A stretch of 64,000 nucleotides of DNA from Streptomyces marianii (GTDB lineage Bacteria > Actinomycetota > Actinomycetes > Streptomycetales > Streptomycetaceae), in NCBI RefSeq assembly GCF_005795905.1, contig NZ_VAWE01000001.1, forward strand, positions 8,125,501-8,189,500, in the 5' to 3' direction. Below, piece after piece: positions 8,587-17,127 of the stretch (position 1 is its first letter; the number at the start of each line of letters is the position of its first letter). Below the pieces are notes generated by a model, which did not search any database, was not told the DNA's origin, and saw nothing but the letters and a program-made list of their open reading frames with translations. The position numbers and the translations under genes are program-made.

Positions 8587-8839
8587 CTTCTGTTCTTCCC
8601 AGTGCCGACATCCCGTGCCACGCCGCTGGTGCGCGGACGAACGGCCAGTGGACGATCAACGTTCGCGTCGCTCTCACCGCATTGCCCGCGAGGGCCGGGC
8701 CATGCCTGCGCGACAAGGGACGGCTCCTCCGGCTCCCCTGTGAGGCCGACGGGTGGGGTACGCAGCCGGCGGGCGACCGTGGCGGTGCCGCTCGAGGACC
8801 CGTTCACCGCCCTGGCGGCGAGCCGGGCCGGTTCGGATG

Positions 8840-9097
8840 TCACCGCCAGCCGAAACGGCGGTCCACCACCGCGGCGAACTCCTCGAGGGTGAGCACCGCG
8901 TCCCCGTTCTGGTCGGCTGCGTCGAACAGCGCCGAGGAGGCATCGGCGTCCCCCACGCCCCAGAACGGAAGATCGCCCGCGGCGGCCAGGTGCGGGCCCT
9001 TCGTCCGCAGGGCCGTGATCACTTCCTCGCGGGTCAGCGTTCCGTCGCTGTCCAGATCGAGCGCCTCGAACAGCTTGCGGGCCTTGTCGCTCATCAC
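8840..9097 (-). CDS. EF-hand calcium-binding protein
   Basis: About 85 residues with two canonical EF-hand loops: DLDSDGTLTREE at residues 14-25, and DQNGDAVLTLEE near residues 62-73, each with Asp/Asn at positions 1, 3, 5 and Glu at 12. The spacing gives a small CABD/calerythrin-like cytosolic calcium protein, probably a buffer or sensor. No signal peptide or enzymatic domain. A GTG (9097) directly followed by ATG (9094) leaves the exact start open. No operon partner. Confidence 0.88.
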   Translation of the reverse strand: MMSDKARKLFEALDLDSDGTLTREEVITALRTKGPHLAAAGDLPFWGVGDADASSALFDAADQNGDAVLTLEEFAAVVDRRFGWR

Positions 9098-9681
9098 GTC
9101 GTCCCCGTCCCCTTCGTCTTCACGGATGGGCGGCGCGGCCGGCCGCTCAGGGGATCAAACGCCGATCGCCGCGTCCTGGTTCCGTCGTGCCGGTACGCGT
9201 GACCGGCATCGCATCCGCGGGCGGCGTTCGTCGTGCACGGCCGCCCGGGCGGTGGGACGCCGCCGGCCGGTCCCCGAGGACGCGCCGCGCCCGCGGGGGG
9301 GGCCGGCCTCCCCCGGGGCCGGTGTGCCGGACCCGAAGCGGAGGAGCTGAGGGCATCGGCGGGCCGGACGGGCGGGCGGCCCGGATCCACGACCTCGACG
9401 GTGCCGCGGTGTTCGCGGAACTCGCAGTCCACGGCTCATGGTTCGCGACCGACGGCGCGTGGGGGCGCGGTCGGCTGCGTGAGTGGGGTGCGGCACCGTC
9501 GGGTGCCGCGGCAAGACCCCTGTCCGTGCCGCTACACCCCGGGCGCGACGTGGCGCGCGGGCCCCTGCCGTGGTCGCGGAGCGCTTGGGCGGCGGGCCGT
9601 GCCGGGCCACGCCCCGCGCCGGCCCCTCGGATCAGGAGTACCGCCGTTTCAGGGGGGCTGCCTGGGCGGGGGAGACCTGCC
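9098..9681. other. No gene recognised
   Basis: About 580 bases. Frames are open by GC bias alone; none shows a motif or credible start. Promoter for the EF-hand gene should lie in the first 100 bases. Confidence 0.35.
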
Positions 9682-9990
9682 GTGAGTGTGGGTTCGGGCC
9701 TTCAGCGGGCCCAGGCGTTCATGGTCCTGGCGACCGGCCTGTACCGGGCGGGCCACCTGGTGGTGGGTGAGCTCGCGGTGGTTCAGCACCAGCGGGGCAG
9801 TGCCCTGTCCGGGGCCGGGATCACGGGCGCCGTGTCGACGAGTCTGCTGGTCTTCGGCACGGCCCGGGCCAAGGGCTGGTTCGGCACCTGGCCGCCCCTG
9901 ATGGACCTGGGGCTCGTGGGATGCGTACTGCCGTTCCCTGTGTACGCGGGTGGTGCCCACCGGCCGGCGGACATCGCCCGGAGTCCCGCC
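9682..9990 (+). pseudogene. N-terminal fragment of a membrane sensor-like protein
   Basis: From GTG 9682 (GGGGGAG seven bases upstream) the frame reads as a genuine protein for about 100 residues: AQAFMVLATGLYRAGHLVVGELAVV, then two hydrophobic stretches around GAVSTSLLVFGTARAKGWF and MDLGLVGCVLPFPVYAGG. It then turns into low-complexity sequence. The start resembles the membrane N-terminus of Streptomyces histidine-kinase-like proteins, but the kinase part is missing. I read it as a decayed gene head; weak evidence. Confidence 0.35.
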
Positions 9991-10160
9991 CGGGAACCGC
10001 GCCGCAATCACCGGAAGGGACCGGCGGCTGGCCCGAACGGCTGTCCGTGCGGCCCCCGCTCGCCGGTGGGAGCCATGACCGGCCGAACCGGCGGCCCGGC
10101 CCGATCCGGCACGGACCGTTCAGCGGGCGCCGGTGACGTTGGAGGGGCGGAACTCTTAGA

Positions 10161-10171
10161 CAACGCCGTTG
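10161..10171. promoter_or_regulatory. Short palindrome upstream of the ROK regulator
   Basis: CAACGCCGTTG is a perfect 5+1+5 palindrome 32 bases before the ROK start; a candidate autoregulatory operator. Confidence 0.35.
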
Positions 10172-10202
10172 CCGAACCGGACGGCGGGCGCACAATGAGA
10201 GT

Positions 10203-11477
10203 GTGCGTGTGCACTGGGCAGATGCCATCGTCCCGTCGGGCGAGGAGGCGGCCGTCCCGGCGGTCGCCGACCAGGTGAGCGGCCAGGGCGGGAACCTGTC
10301 CCTGCTCAGGAACCACAACGCGTCGCTGGTGCTCGATCTGCTGCGGACGGCCGGGGAGGTCGGCATCAGCCGTCCCGAGATCGCCGACTACACGGGCCTC
10401 ACCCCGCAGGCGGTCAGCAAGATCACGGCCCGGCTCCGGGATGCGGGGCTCCTGGCGGAGGCCGGACGGCACACGTCGACCGGGGGCAAGCCGCGCACGG
10501 CGCTGCGCCTGGAACCCTCGGCGGCGTACGCCGTGGGCGTGCAACTCGACCGGGACGAGATGACAGCGGTCCTGGTGGACCTGTCCGGTGCGCGGGTGGC
10601 GACACGGGCGGTGCCCGCAGACCTCGGCGCGGGGCCGGACGTGGTCACCGACCGGGTGGCGGACCAGGTGCGCGCGCTGCTGGACCAGTCGCTGGGCGGC
10701 CGGCCCGGAGGCGGCTACGGCCGGGCGGGCGCCGGCGGAGCACTGGAGGCGGGGGAGTCCGGCCAGGGGCGGCAGGGACCCGAGGGCGCTGCGGACGCCG
10801 GCGGCGAGGGGGCGCCGCGGGTGCTGGGAGTCGGAGTCGCGATGCCGGGGCCTCTCGACCACCGCGCGGGCGTTCCGCTGCGGGTCACGGGCTACCCGGA
10901 ATGGGACGGTTACCGGCTGCGCGACGAACTGGCGAGCCGGCTGGGCCTGCCGATGGCCCTCGACAAGGACACCAACGCCGCAGCCCTGGGGATACTGCTG
11001 CAGGGCGAGAGCGGCTCCTTCGCCTACCTGCACCTCGGCACCGGCATCGGCGCGGGTCTGGTACTGGAGGGGGCCGTGTACCGGGGCGTGCGGACCGGGG
11101 CCGGGGAGTTCGGGCACCAGGTCGTCCAACTCGACGGACCTGTCTGCGCCTGCGGCAAGCGAGGGTGCCTCGAAGCACTGTGCCTGGCCGCGATCGCCCG
11201 TGGTGACGTCGCCGAAGCCGCCCGCGTCCTCGCCGTCGGTGTCACCAACCTGGCCGAACTGCTCGACATCGACCAGGTGTTTCTCGGGGGCCGGGCCGTC
11301 GCCGCGGCGGAAGCGGAGTTCGTACGCGGTGTGCGGGCCGAGCTCCGGTCCCGGACGCACCTGATGGTCGCACCGGCGGGAGGCAGCGCGTACCGCATCG
11401 CCGAGGGGGCGGCCCAGCTGATTCTCGCGCCCGTGTTCGGGCGCACCGAGACCCCCTCCGGGCTGCGCATGCACTGA
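10203..11477 (+). CDS. ROK-family transcriptional regulator/sugar-kinase-like protein
   Basis: 424 residues. An N-terminal winged helix (about 30-90, LVLDLLRTAGEVGISRPEIA and GLTPQAVSKITARLRDAGLL) precedes an actin-like ROK domain. Visible ROK features are the DKDTNAAALG motif, the phosphate loop HLGTGIGAGLVLEGAVYRG, the GEFGH catalytic-site motif and the zinc motif CACGKRGCLE. The DNA-binding head marks it as a sugar-responsive NagC/Mlc/XylR-type repressor rather than a free kinase. A Gly/Ala-rich insert (about 165-200) separates strands of the first lobe and looks like local expansion. No sugar transporter or hydrolase adjoins it, so its ligand is unknown. The GTG start is the first in frame; others nearby are possible. 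Confidence 0.88.
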   Translation: MRVHWADAIVPSGEEAAVPAVADQVSGQGGNLSLLRNHNASLVLDLLRTAGEVGISRPEIADYTGLTPQAVSKITARLRDAGLLAEAGRHTSTGGKPRTALRLEPSAAYAVGVQLDRDEMTAVLVDLSGARVATRAVPADLGAGPDVVTDRVADQVRALLDQSLGGRPGGGYGRAGAGGALEAGESGQGRQGPEGAADAGGEGAPRVLGVGVAMPGPLDHRAGVPLRVTGYPEWDGYRLRDELASRLGLPMALDKDTNAAALGILLQGESGSFAYLHLGTGIGAGLVLEGAVYRGVRTGAGEFGHQVVQLDGPVCACGKRGCLEALCLAAIARGDVAEAARVLAVGVTNLAELLDIDQVFLGGRAVAAAEAEFVRGVRAELRSRTHLMVAPAGGSAYRIAEGAAQLILAPVFGRTETPSGLRMH

Positions 11478-11518
11478 CTGGGTGCCGCCGCGTCCCGCTC
11501 CGGGACCCCTTCAGCCGG

Positions 11519-12004
11519 TTGCCGGAGGGACACCGCGCCTTCGCGCACCTCCGCGTCCTGTTCACCCACGCGATGCTCGCGGAGCCGCGCCTCGCCCTCG
11601 GCCGGCTCGCTCCGCTGGGGCCCCTCATGGCCGAACCCTGCCACCGCAACGTCCAGATGTTCCTCGACCTCGGCCGGTCCTTCCCGCCCGAGTACCCGGT
11701 GACGACGCCCGTCGAGGAGACCGTTCTCGACGAACACGCCCTCGCCCGCATGCTCGACTACGGTCTGATCGCTCCACGGCTGACCTCGCTCTACGAGTTC
11801 TCCGCCGCTTCGCTGGACGAGCCGCGGCTCACGACCCTGCTGGACGACGGGATTCCGTCCTATGCGTGGCCGCACACGGACGTGGCGATCTGGTACGTCG
11901 GCAACACGGGCCGCCACCTCCGGGCCATCGCCCGTGCCAGCGGAGCACACCTTCGCCGGGGGCCGTCGCCGGTGCGGCCTCCCCACCGCGGACGCCGCCG
12001 GTGA
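11519..12004 (+). CDS. Unrecognised protein, probably 5'-truncated
   Basis: The frame from TTG 11519 has natural protein composition (HRAFAHLRVLFTHAMLAEPR, then EPCHRNVQMFLDLGR, then LDDGIPSYAWPHTDVAIWYV), unlike the shadow frames around it. The protein-like stretch also extends a few codons upstream without a start, and no ribosome site precedes the TTG. I cannot name a family. The C-terminal 15 residues are Arg/Pro-rich and may be read-through past the original end. Either a small gene with an unusual start or the tail of a larger gene lost in the ROK-side junction. Confidence 0.4.
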   Translation: MPEGHRAFAHLRVLFTHAMLAEPRLALGRLAPLGPLMAEPCHRNVQMFLDLGRSFPPEYPVTTPVEETVLDEHALARMLDYGLIAPRLTSLYEFSAASLDEPRLTTLLDDGIPSYAWPHTDVAIWYVGNTGRHLRAIARASGAHLRRGPSPVRPPHRGRRR

Positions 12005-12026
12005 TCGCACTGCGCACGGACGCCCG

Positions 12027-12644
12027 TCATCCGTTTCCGCCGTCCTCCACTTGCGCGGCGATTCCGGGTGCGCCCCAGAGGGGGAACCACCGGCTCAGAT
12101 CGTCCTCGACGGGCAGGTCGTCCGCGAGCAGGGCCCGGACCTGGAGTTCCAGGGCGTTGTCGCGCTTCTCGGCGCCTCCTGGAAGAGGGGCGAAGGGATA
12201 GAAGGTGCCCCGCTTGTAGAGGTACACCAGGGCGAGGTCCCGGTCTGCGGTGGTGTCGCGGAACCCCACCAGCGAGCAGAGCAGTTGCGGGCCGAATCCG
12301 GCGTCCTGGAGGAGGATGTTGACGGCATGCAGGTCGTTCACCAGTGAGGCCGTGTCGTCGGCCGGGTGTCGGGCCAGGAGCCACGTGTAGCCGTACGTGT
12401 CCCGGGTGAACTCCACGGGCGTGCCGCCCCGGCCGGTGTCGGCGTCGAGCAGTTCGCGCACGTCGCCCTGGATCCTTGCGAAGGCTGCGCCCTCGACACC
12501 GGCGAAGCACACCGAGCCGGCCCCGGTCGGGGAGAAGCCGGCTCCCGCCTGGAGGGTGATCGCCGCGGCGGGCAGGCCGAAGAGCCGGTCGAGGTCGGGC
12601 CGCACCGGCTTGCTGCGGCCGAGGATGGCGTCGAGGAGTCCCAT
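12027..12644 (-). CDS. pspAB: PspA-associated protein PspAB
   Basis: 205 residues beginning MGLLDAILGRSKPVRPDLDRLFGL, the typical start of actinobacterial PspAB proteins, with an internal GFRDTTADRDLALVYLYKRG segment and an acidic C-terminal half ending in WFPLWGAPGI. The protein is associated with the PspA/IM30 envelope-stress response, though its biochemical role is unsettled. It is followed on the other side by htpX in the same direction, a pairing I recall as conserved in Streptomyces and consistent with membrane-protein quality control. A 19-bp tandem duplication covers its ribosome-binding region. Confidence 0.8.
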   Translation of the reverse strand: MGLLDAILGRSKPVRPDLDRLFGLPAAAITLQAGAGFSPTGAGSVCFAGVEGAAFARIQGDVRELLDADTGRGGTPVEFTRDTYGYTWLLARHPADDTASLVNDLHAVNILLQDAGFGPQLLCSLVGFRDTTADRDLALVYLYKRGTFYPFAPLPGGAEKRDNALELQVRALLADDLPVEDDLSRWFPLWGAPGIAAQVEDGGNG

Positions 12645-12682
12645 GGAGAAGTGTCCCCTTCCTGGAGAAGTGTCCCCTTCCT
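12645..12682 (-). repeat. 19-bp perfect tandem duplication over the pspAB ribosome site
   Basis: 12645-12663 and 12664-12682 are identical (GGAGAAGTGTCCCCTTCCT on the plus strand). Read on the minus strand the unit contains AGGAAGGGG, so pspAB has two copies of its Shine-Dalgarno sequence, the nearer one about 10 bases before the ATG. Confidence 0.85.
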
Positions 12683-12732
12683 CGGGTGCCGGCCCTTTCC
12701 CCCGGGTACGGGCCGGGAGGGTGCCGGGCCCG

Positions 12733-13647
12733 TCACGAGCGGCCGAGCCGCTGGGAGATCCTGCTGAGCTGGTCGAGGCGCTGCTCCAGCGTCGGGTGGG
12801 AGGAGAGCAGCCGGCTCAGGCTCTCCTTGGAGGAGAAGGCCGGGGCGAACCAGAAGGCGTTGAACGGCTCCGCCTTGCGCAGGTCCTGCGTCGGGATCCT
12901 CGCCATCTGGCCGGTCACCTTGGTGAGTGCCGAGGCGAGTGCCGACGGGCGGCCGGTCAGGAGTGCGGCGGCGCGGTCGGCGGACAGCTCCCGGTAACGG
13001 GAGAGCAGCCGGGTCAGCAGGAAGCTGATCACGTAGACCGCAGCGCTCACCAGGGGTATCACGAGAACCGCTATGGCCGTGTTGCTGTCGCGGCTGCTCC
13101 GGCCGAGCCCGCTGTAGAGCCAGACCCGGGCCATCATCCCCGCGAGTACGCCCAGGAAGGAGGCCACGGTCATCACCGCGACATCGCGGTGGGCGACGTG
13201 CGACAGCTCGTGCGCGATCACTCCCTCCAGTTCCTCCGGCTCCAGGCGGCGGAGAAGGCCGGTGGTGGCGCAGACGAGGGCCGTCTTCTCGCTGCGCCCG
13301 GTGGCGAACGCGTTCGGTACGTCACTGTCGGCGATCGCCACCCGCGGCTTCGGCATGTCGGCCAGGGCACAGACGCGGTCCACGGTCCCGTGCAGCTCGG
13401 GCGCCTGCTCGGGGGTGACCTCGCGGGCACCCATGCTGTACGCGGCGATCCGGTCGCTGAACCAGAACTGCGCGATGAACAGGCTGCCCGCGATCAACAG
13501 GACGAGGGGCCAGGAGTCTCGCAGGACGGCGAGCAGCACGCCCACGAAGACGACGTACAGCAGCCCGATCAGGAACATGGTCGTCACCATGCGGGTGGTC
13601 AGTCCCCGGTCGGCCGCATAGCGTGAATGAGAACGGGTCCCTGGCAT
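12733..13647 (-). CDS. htpX: HtpX-type membrane zinc metalloprotease (M48)
   Basis: 304 residues. Two N-terminal transmembrane helices (about 20-60, MFLIGLLYVVFVGVLLAVL and WPLVLLIAGSLFIAQFWF), the zinc motif HELSH in GVIAHELSHVAHRD (about 142-155), two further membrane segments and the downstream zinc Glu in RELSADRAAALLTG. It degrades misfolded or damaged membrane proteins, with the active site facing the cytosol. ATG at 13647 gives MPGTRSHSRYAADRGLT. It lies 88 bases upstream of pspAB on the same strand and probably forms an envelope-stress operon with it. Confidence 0.93.
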   Translation of the reverse strand: MPGTRSHSRYAADRGLTTRMVTTMFLIGLLYVVFVGVLLAVLRDSWPLVLLIAGSLFIAQFWFSDRIAAYSMGAREVTPEQAPELHGTVDRVCALADMPKPRVAIADSDVPNAFATGRSEKTALVCATTGLLRRLEPEELEGVIAHELSHVAHRDVAVMTVASFLGVLAGMMARVWLYSGLGRSSRDSNTAIAVLVIPLVSAAVYVISFLLTRLLSRYRELSADRAAALLTGRPSALASALTKVTGQMARIPTQDLRKAEPFNAFWFAPAFSSKESLSRLLSSHPTLEQRLDQLSRISQRLGRS

Positions 13648-13838
13648 CGCTCACACTCCAGGCGGAATGGTTCCCCCACCCCTCGGTACCGAGTATGCGC
13701 CGATCCCGGCTATGGCGTGGATAAGGGGGACCTGAGGCCTCGGGCGTGACGGGCGCTTGAGCGCTTGCACGGACTGCGGTGGCGGCGGCTGTGCCGGGAG
13801 GATGTCGCCCGCACCCTCGACGCCGTGCGGCCGGAGCA

Positions 13839-14333
13839 CTACCGAGTGCCGTCCTTCCGCAGCGCCTCCAGGTGGCCGGACAGGGTCGAGACGCTCTGGA
13901 ACGTCATGCCGAGCAGGGAGACGTGCTTCCAGTGGAGGGACCCGTCCGGGGCGATCAGGAACACGGCCCGGCGCAGACCGATGCCCGGGGCGCTGATGCC
14001 GAACGCCTTCGAGACCGTGCGGTCGGTGTCGGCCAGGAGCGGGATCCGCAGCGAGTGCTTGCGGGCGAAGGCCTCATGGCTGTCCACGCTCTGCGGGCTG
14101 ACGCCCCAGACCAGTGCGGCGCAGTCCTCGAACGCCTCCAGCCCGCTGGAGTAGGAACACAGCTGCCTGGTGCACACCGGGGTGTCGTCACCGGGGTAGA
14201 ACGCGAGTACGAGCGGCTTGCCCCGCTGTTCGGACGCGGTGAACTCACGACGCTCGAACACGTCGCCCACCAGGACGCCGCCCGGCAACGAGAAGTCGGT
14301 GATCTGCTCGCCTGTCCGAGGGCTCGTGCTCAT
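13839..14333 (-). CDS. Peroxiredoxin (AhpC/TSA, BCP-like)
   Basis: About 164 residues with a thioredoxin fold. The motif FYPGDDTPVCTRQLCSY holds the peroxidatic Cys (TPxCT) and a second Cys five residues later, the arrangement of atypical 2-Cys BCP/PrxQ enzymes. It reduces peroxides using thioredoxin. ATG at 14333 is preceded by GGAGG; a longer frame to 14372 lacks one. The later DTDRTVSKAFGI and RAVFLIAPDGSLHWKHV segments are the usual BCP/AhpC strands. It is monocistronic. Confidence 0.9.
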   Translation of the reverse strand: MSTSPRTGEQITDFSLPGGVLVGDVFERREFTASEQRGKPLVLAFYPGDDTPVCTRQLCSYSSGLEAFEDCAALVWGVSPQSVDSHEAFARKHSLRIPLLADTDRTVSKAFGISAPGIGLRRAVFLIAPDGSLHWKHVSLLGMTFQSVSTLSGHLEALRKDGTR

Positions 14334-14439
14334 GTCCGCCTCCGCATCGCAACGACCGTGATGAGCTGTCACCGCCCGTGTCCGGTGCAGCGGCGCCCAT
14401 GCTGTCAGGCAGTCCGGAGGGCGGCGCCACCGGGGCGCT

Positions 14440-14606
14440 CCGGCACGCCGGACGATCCCCCGGCCTCGTCGAGTCCGGCACCCACGACGAACTGCGCACC
14501 ACCGGGGGCCCTACGCGGCGCTGTGGGAGGCCTGGTCGGACACGCGCGACACCGGGCTCCCGGCCGCCGTCCGGCACGACCGTTCCCGTCGCCCGCACGC
14601 CCGCTG
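14440..14606 (+). pseudogene. C-terminal scrap of an ABC-exporter ATPase, frameshifted
   Basis: One phase reads GLVESGTHDELRTTGG, the D-loop/H-loop-following tail of ABC exporter ATPases (normally ESGTHDELLAxGGxYAxLW). The next phase continues it as GPYAALWEAWSDTRD before a stop near 14605. The join needs a one-base shift, and nothing upstream of 14440 encodes the rest. A decayed transporter tail. Confidence 0.6.
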
Positions 14607-14673
14607 AAGCCGACACCGTACGCACGCTCCACCCTCACCACCGCTCCGCCGGAGTCCGAACGAAGGGACGACC

Positions 14674-14811
14674 GATGCTCCGCTCCCGCAGAGCCCCACG
14701 CCTCGCCGCCGCGCCGGCGTCCGCCTTCATGCCGCTCGCCACCGCAGCGTGCGGAGGCGGCCCCGGTACCGGCGGCCTCGGACCCGGTGCGAGCACGTCC
14801 GGCGGCGGCTG
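14674..14811 (+). pseudogene. Lipoprotein signal-peptide remnant
   Basis: ATG 14674 encodes a 45-residue peptide: basic start MLRSRRAPR, hydrophobic core, lipobox-like LATAAC, then a Gly-rich linker ending at TGA 14811. Lipoprotein leaders normally precede a domain; here none follows in frame, although the phase after the stop (GADVTAAVHLQGGTEHTHGL) is protein-like. Most likely a broken secreted lipoprotein gene. The rest of 14334-15055 holds nothing I can name. Confidence 0.4.
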
Positions 14812-15055
14812 AGGCGCCGATGTGACGGCGGCCGTCCACCTCCAGGGCGGCACGGAGCACACCCACGGTCTCGCGTCGACCCTGCGGTCGACCACCGCGG
14901 CCCCGTGCCGGGGAGATCTGCGGCGCGCTCTTCGCGCGGCGTGGGGTGAGCGCGCCGGGAAGGGGGTTCCGCCGCCTGACTTCGCCTCGGCATCCCGGGA
15001 CGAGGCGAGGCCGGCGGCCGTGTCGGGAGCCCGTCGCGACGGCGCCCGGCTCCGC

Positions 15056-15469
15056 TCACCCGGTCTTCTCGGGCGCGAGTTCCTCGATCAGTCCCTCGAC
15101 GAGCCTCCTGATCTGGTCGCGGATCGGGCGTACGGCCCCCACCCCCTGGCCCGCGGGGTCCTCCAGCGCCCAGTCCAGGTAGCGCTTGCCGGGGAAGACG
15201 GGGCAGGTGTCGCCGCAGCCCATGGTGATGCAGACGTCGGACTCCCTGACCGCGTCCACGGTCAGGATCTTCGGCGTCTCGGCGGAGATGTCGATGCCGA
15301 CCTCTCGCATGGCCTCGACCGCGGCCGGGTTGACCTGGTCGGCGGGAGCGGATCCGGCGGAGCGGACCTCGATACGGTCGCCGGCGAGGTGGGACAGCCA
15401 CCCGGCGGCCATCTGGGAGCGGCCGGCGTTGTGGACGCAGACGAACAGGACGGAGGGCTTCTCGGCCAT
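15056..15469 (-). CDS. arsC: Arsenate reductase, low-molecular-weight phosphatase type
   Basis: 137 residues. The anion loop CVHNAGRS (C11-x5-R17) is the catalytic C-x5-R motif of thioredoxin-coupled arsenate reductases, and the late MGCGDTCPVFPGKRYLDWAL segment supplies the two further cysteines that relay the disulfide and the Asp. It reduces As(V) to As(III). It is divergent from arsR, with 133 bases between the starts that carry an inverted repeat, so the ArsR protein probably controls both directions. Cytosolic; expected partners are thioredoxin and thioredoxin reductase. Confidence 0.92.
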   Translation of the reverse strand: MAEKPSVLFVCVHNAGRSQMAAGWLSHLAGDRIEVRSAGSAPADQVNPAAVEAMREVGIDISAETPKILTVDAVRESDVCITMGCGDTCPVFPGKRYLDWALEDPAGQGVGAVRPIRDQIRRLVEGLIEELAPEKTG

Positions 15470-15550
15470 CGCGGGTCTCTCTCTTGTCTCGCGTACGGTG
15501 TCCTGCCGTGTCGCGGTCTTGCCACGTCACGCAGGGGCGTCAGGCGGGAA

Positions 15551-15590
15551 TGACATCAGCACCTGGTGGCGTCAGCGGCCACTGATGTGA
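15551..15590. promoter_or_regulatory. ArsR operator candidate in the arsC-arsR spacer
   Basis: TGACATCAG (15551-15559) and CTGATGTGA (15582-15590) form a near-perfect inverted repeat across about 22 bases, immediately upstream of the ArsR start. Confidence 0.55.
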
Positions 15591-15602
15591 CAGTATCAGC
15601 CC

Positions 15603-15917
15603 ATGATGACGTCAGTCGACGCTGACCTGATTCGGGTTCTGGCCGACCCGCTCAGGCTCCGGATCGTGACCCTCCTCGCCCAGGAGACGCTCTGCACCAC
15701 CCACCTCGTCGAGGAGACCGGCGCCAGGCAGACGAACCTCTCCAACCACCTGAAGGTGCTGCGCGAAGCGGGCGTCGTCGAGACCGAGCCGTGCGGGCGC
15801 TTCACCTACTACCGGCTGAAGCCCGACGTCCTCGACTCGCTGGCCGGTCAGTTCGCCGATCTGGCCAGGGCCGCGCACGCCACGGCCGAGGCGAACACCA
15901 AGCGTTCCTGCCCCTGA
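15603..15917 (+). CDS. arsR: ArsR/SmtB-family metalloregulator
   Basis: 104 residues with a winged-helix core: LIRVLADPLRLRIVTLLA, then TTHLVEETGARQTNLSNHLK (recognition helix) and VLREAGVVETEPCGRFTYYRLKPD (wing). Cys in LCTT, EPCGR and the C-terminal SCP could form the As(III) site, an arrangement unlike the classic ELCVCD box. When arsenite binds, such repressors leave DNA. It is followed 40 bases later by an aquaporin gene, forming an arsR-aqp unit, and faces arsC across a shared operator. Confidence 0.9.
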   Translation: MMTSVDADLIRVLADPLRLRIVTLLAQETLCTTHLVEETGARQTNLSNHLKVLREAGVVETEPCGRFTYYRLKPDVLDSLAGQFADLARAAHATAEANTKRSCP

Positions 15918-15957
15918 ATCACCGCGCACCCGCGACCGCACGCATCAAGGAGTTCTG

Positions 15958-16749
15958 TTGAGCGCCACCGAGGCCGCCTCCGCCCGCCCGGCCGGTTCCG
16001 CCATGGCTCCGGCCGCGGACCCGCGGCCCGCGCCGGGTGCCACGCCGCCCCGCGCCCCCCTCCTCGCCCGGGCGGCCGCCGAACTGGTGGGCACCGCCGC
16101 CCTGGTGGCCGTCGTCGTCGGCTCCGGTATCCAGGCGACCGAGCTCACCCGGGACGTCGGCCTCCAGCTGCTGGCCAACTCGCTCGCCACGGTCTTCGGG
16201 CTCGGCGTGCTGATCGTCCTGCTCGGCCCGGTCTCCGGGGCCCACTTCAACCCCGCCGTGACGCTCGCCGAGTGGTGGACCGCCCGTCGAGGCGGCGGCG
16301 TCACGGCCCGCGAGGCCGCGGTCTACATACCGGCTCAGATCACGGGTGCGATCGCGGGCGCCGTCCTCGCCGGCGCCATGTTCGGTGAGCCCCTGGTGAA
16401 GTGGTCCACACACGAGCGGTCCGCCGGCAACCTGCTGCTCGGCGAGGCCGTGGCGACGGCCGGACTGATCCTGCTCGTCTTCGGCCTGGCGCGCACCGAC
16501 CGGCTCCGCTTCGCCCCGGTCGCGGTCGCCTCCTACATCGGCGCCGCCTACTGGTTCACCTCCTCGACGTCCTTCGCCAACCCGGCGGTGACCGTCGGAC
16601 GGGCGTTCACCGACACCTTCGCCGGCATCGCCCCCGCCTCCGTCCCCGGGTTCGTCGGCGCCCAACTCGCCGGTGCCGTCGTGGGCCTCGCCCTGGTCGC
16701 GCTCATCTTCATGCCCGGCCGCACCGCCCAGGCGCAGCCCGCCGCATGA
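15958..16749 (+). CDS. MIP/aquaglyceroporin, arsenite channel (AqpS-like)
   Basis: 263 residues, six membrane helices and both pore loops: HFNPAVT (about residue 98) and FANPAVT (about 204), both keeping the NPA signature. A 35-residue Ala/Pro-rich N-terminus precedes the first helix. Starting TTG at 15958 has AAGGAG seven bases before it. Arsenic-linked aquaporins pass arsenite down its gradient. With arsenate reductase making arsenite inside, such a channel can serve as the export route when no ArsB/Acr3 pump exists, and none is seen here. The narrow-filter residues cannot be assigned by eye, so glycerol or other solutes remain possible. Confidence 0.88.
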   Translation: MSATEAASARPAGSAMAPAADPRPAPGATPPRAPLLARAAAELVGTAALVAVVVGSGIQATELTRDVGLQLLANSLATVFGLGVLIVLLGPVSGAHFNPAVTLAEWWTARRGGGVTAREAAVYIPAQITGAIAGAVLAGAMFGEPLVKWSTHERSAGNLLLGEAVATAGLILLVFGLARTDRLRFAPVAVASYIGAAYWFTSSTSFANPAVTVGRAFTDTFAGIAPASVPGFVGAQLAGAVVGLALVALIFMPGRTAQAQPAA

Positions 16750-17127
16750 TCCGGGCCGCGCGGCGGTCCCGGTCGTGGCCGTCCGGCCCCGCCGCCGGCT
16801 GCTCCGTTGCCCACCTCGCCGCCGAGTCGGCCGTTCCCGTCCCCCTCGCCGAGACGGCGTGGCACACCGCCATGCAGGCCGCCATGCGGACCGCGGCGGC
16901 GAGGAAGGCGGCCGCATCCGCCGGGGTCGGGCCCGATGCCGCGAGGTGGCCGCCAGTCCAGGACGGGAACGACGCGCCGGCTCCGACGAGGGTCCGCACG
17001 GGTCAGGAGGGGCTCCGCCACCGCCCGGCGTCTCACGGTGGGCGGTTCTCCGGGGTGCCGCCGCCTTCGGCCGGAACGCCTGCGGGACGCCCTCGGCCGG
17101 CCGGCGTCCCGGGGTCCCGTCCGGCGG
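16750..17127. other. No confident gene
   Basis: About 380 bases between the aquaporin and the second arsR, which converge. A minus-strand phase (16709-16999) contains a hydrophobic run (AAFLAAAVRMAACMAV) that could be leftover membrane-protein sequence, but there is no motif to name it. A terminator is expected here; I did not find a clear stem-loop. Confidence 0.3.

Noticed and set aside
16709..16999. Possible membrane protein between the aquaporin and second arsR
   Set aside because: A single hydrophobic run without start, ribosome site or family match.
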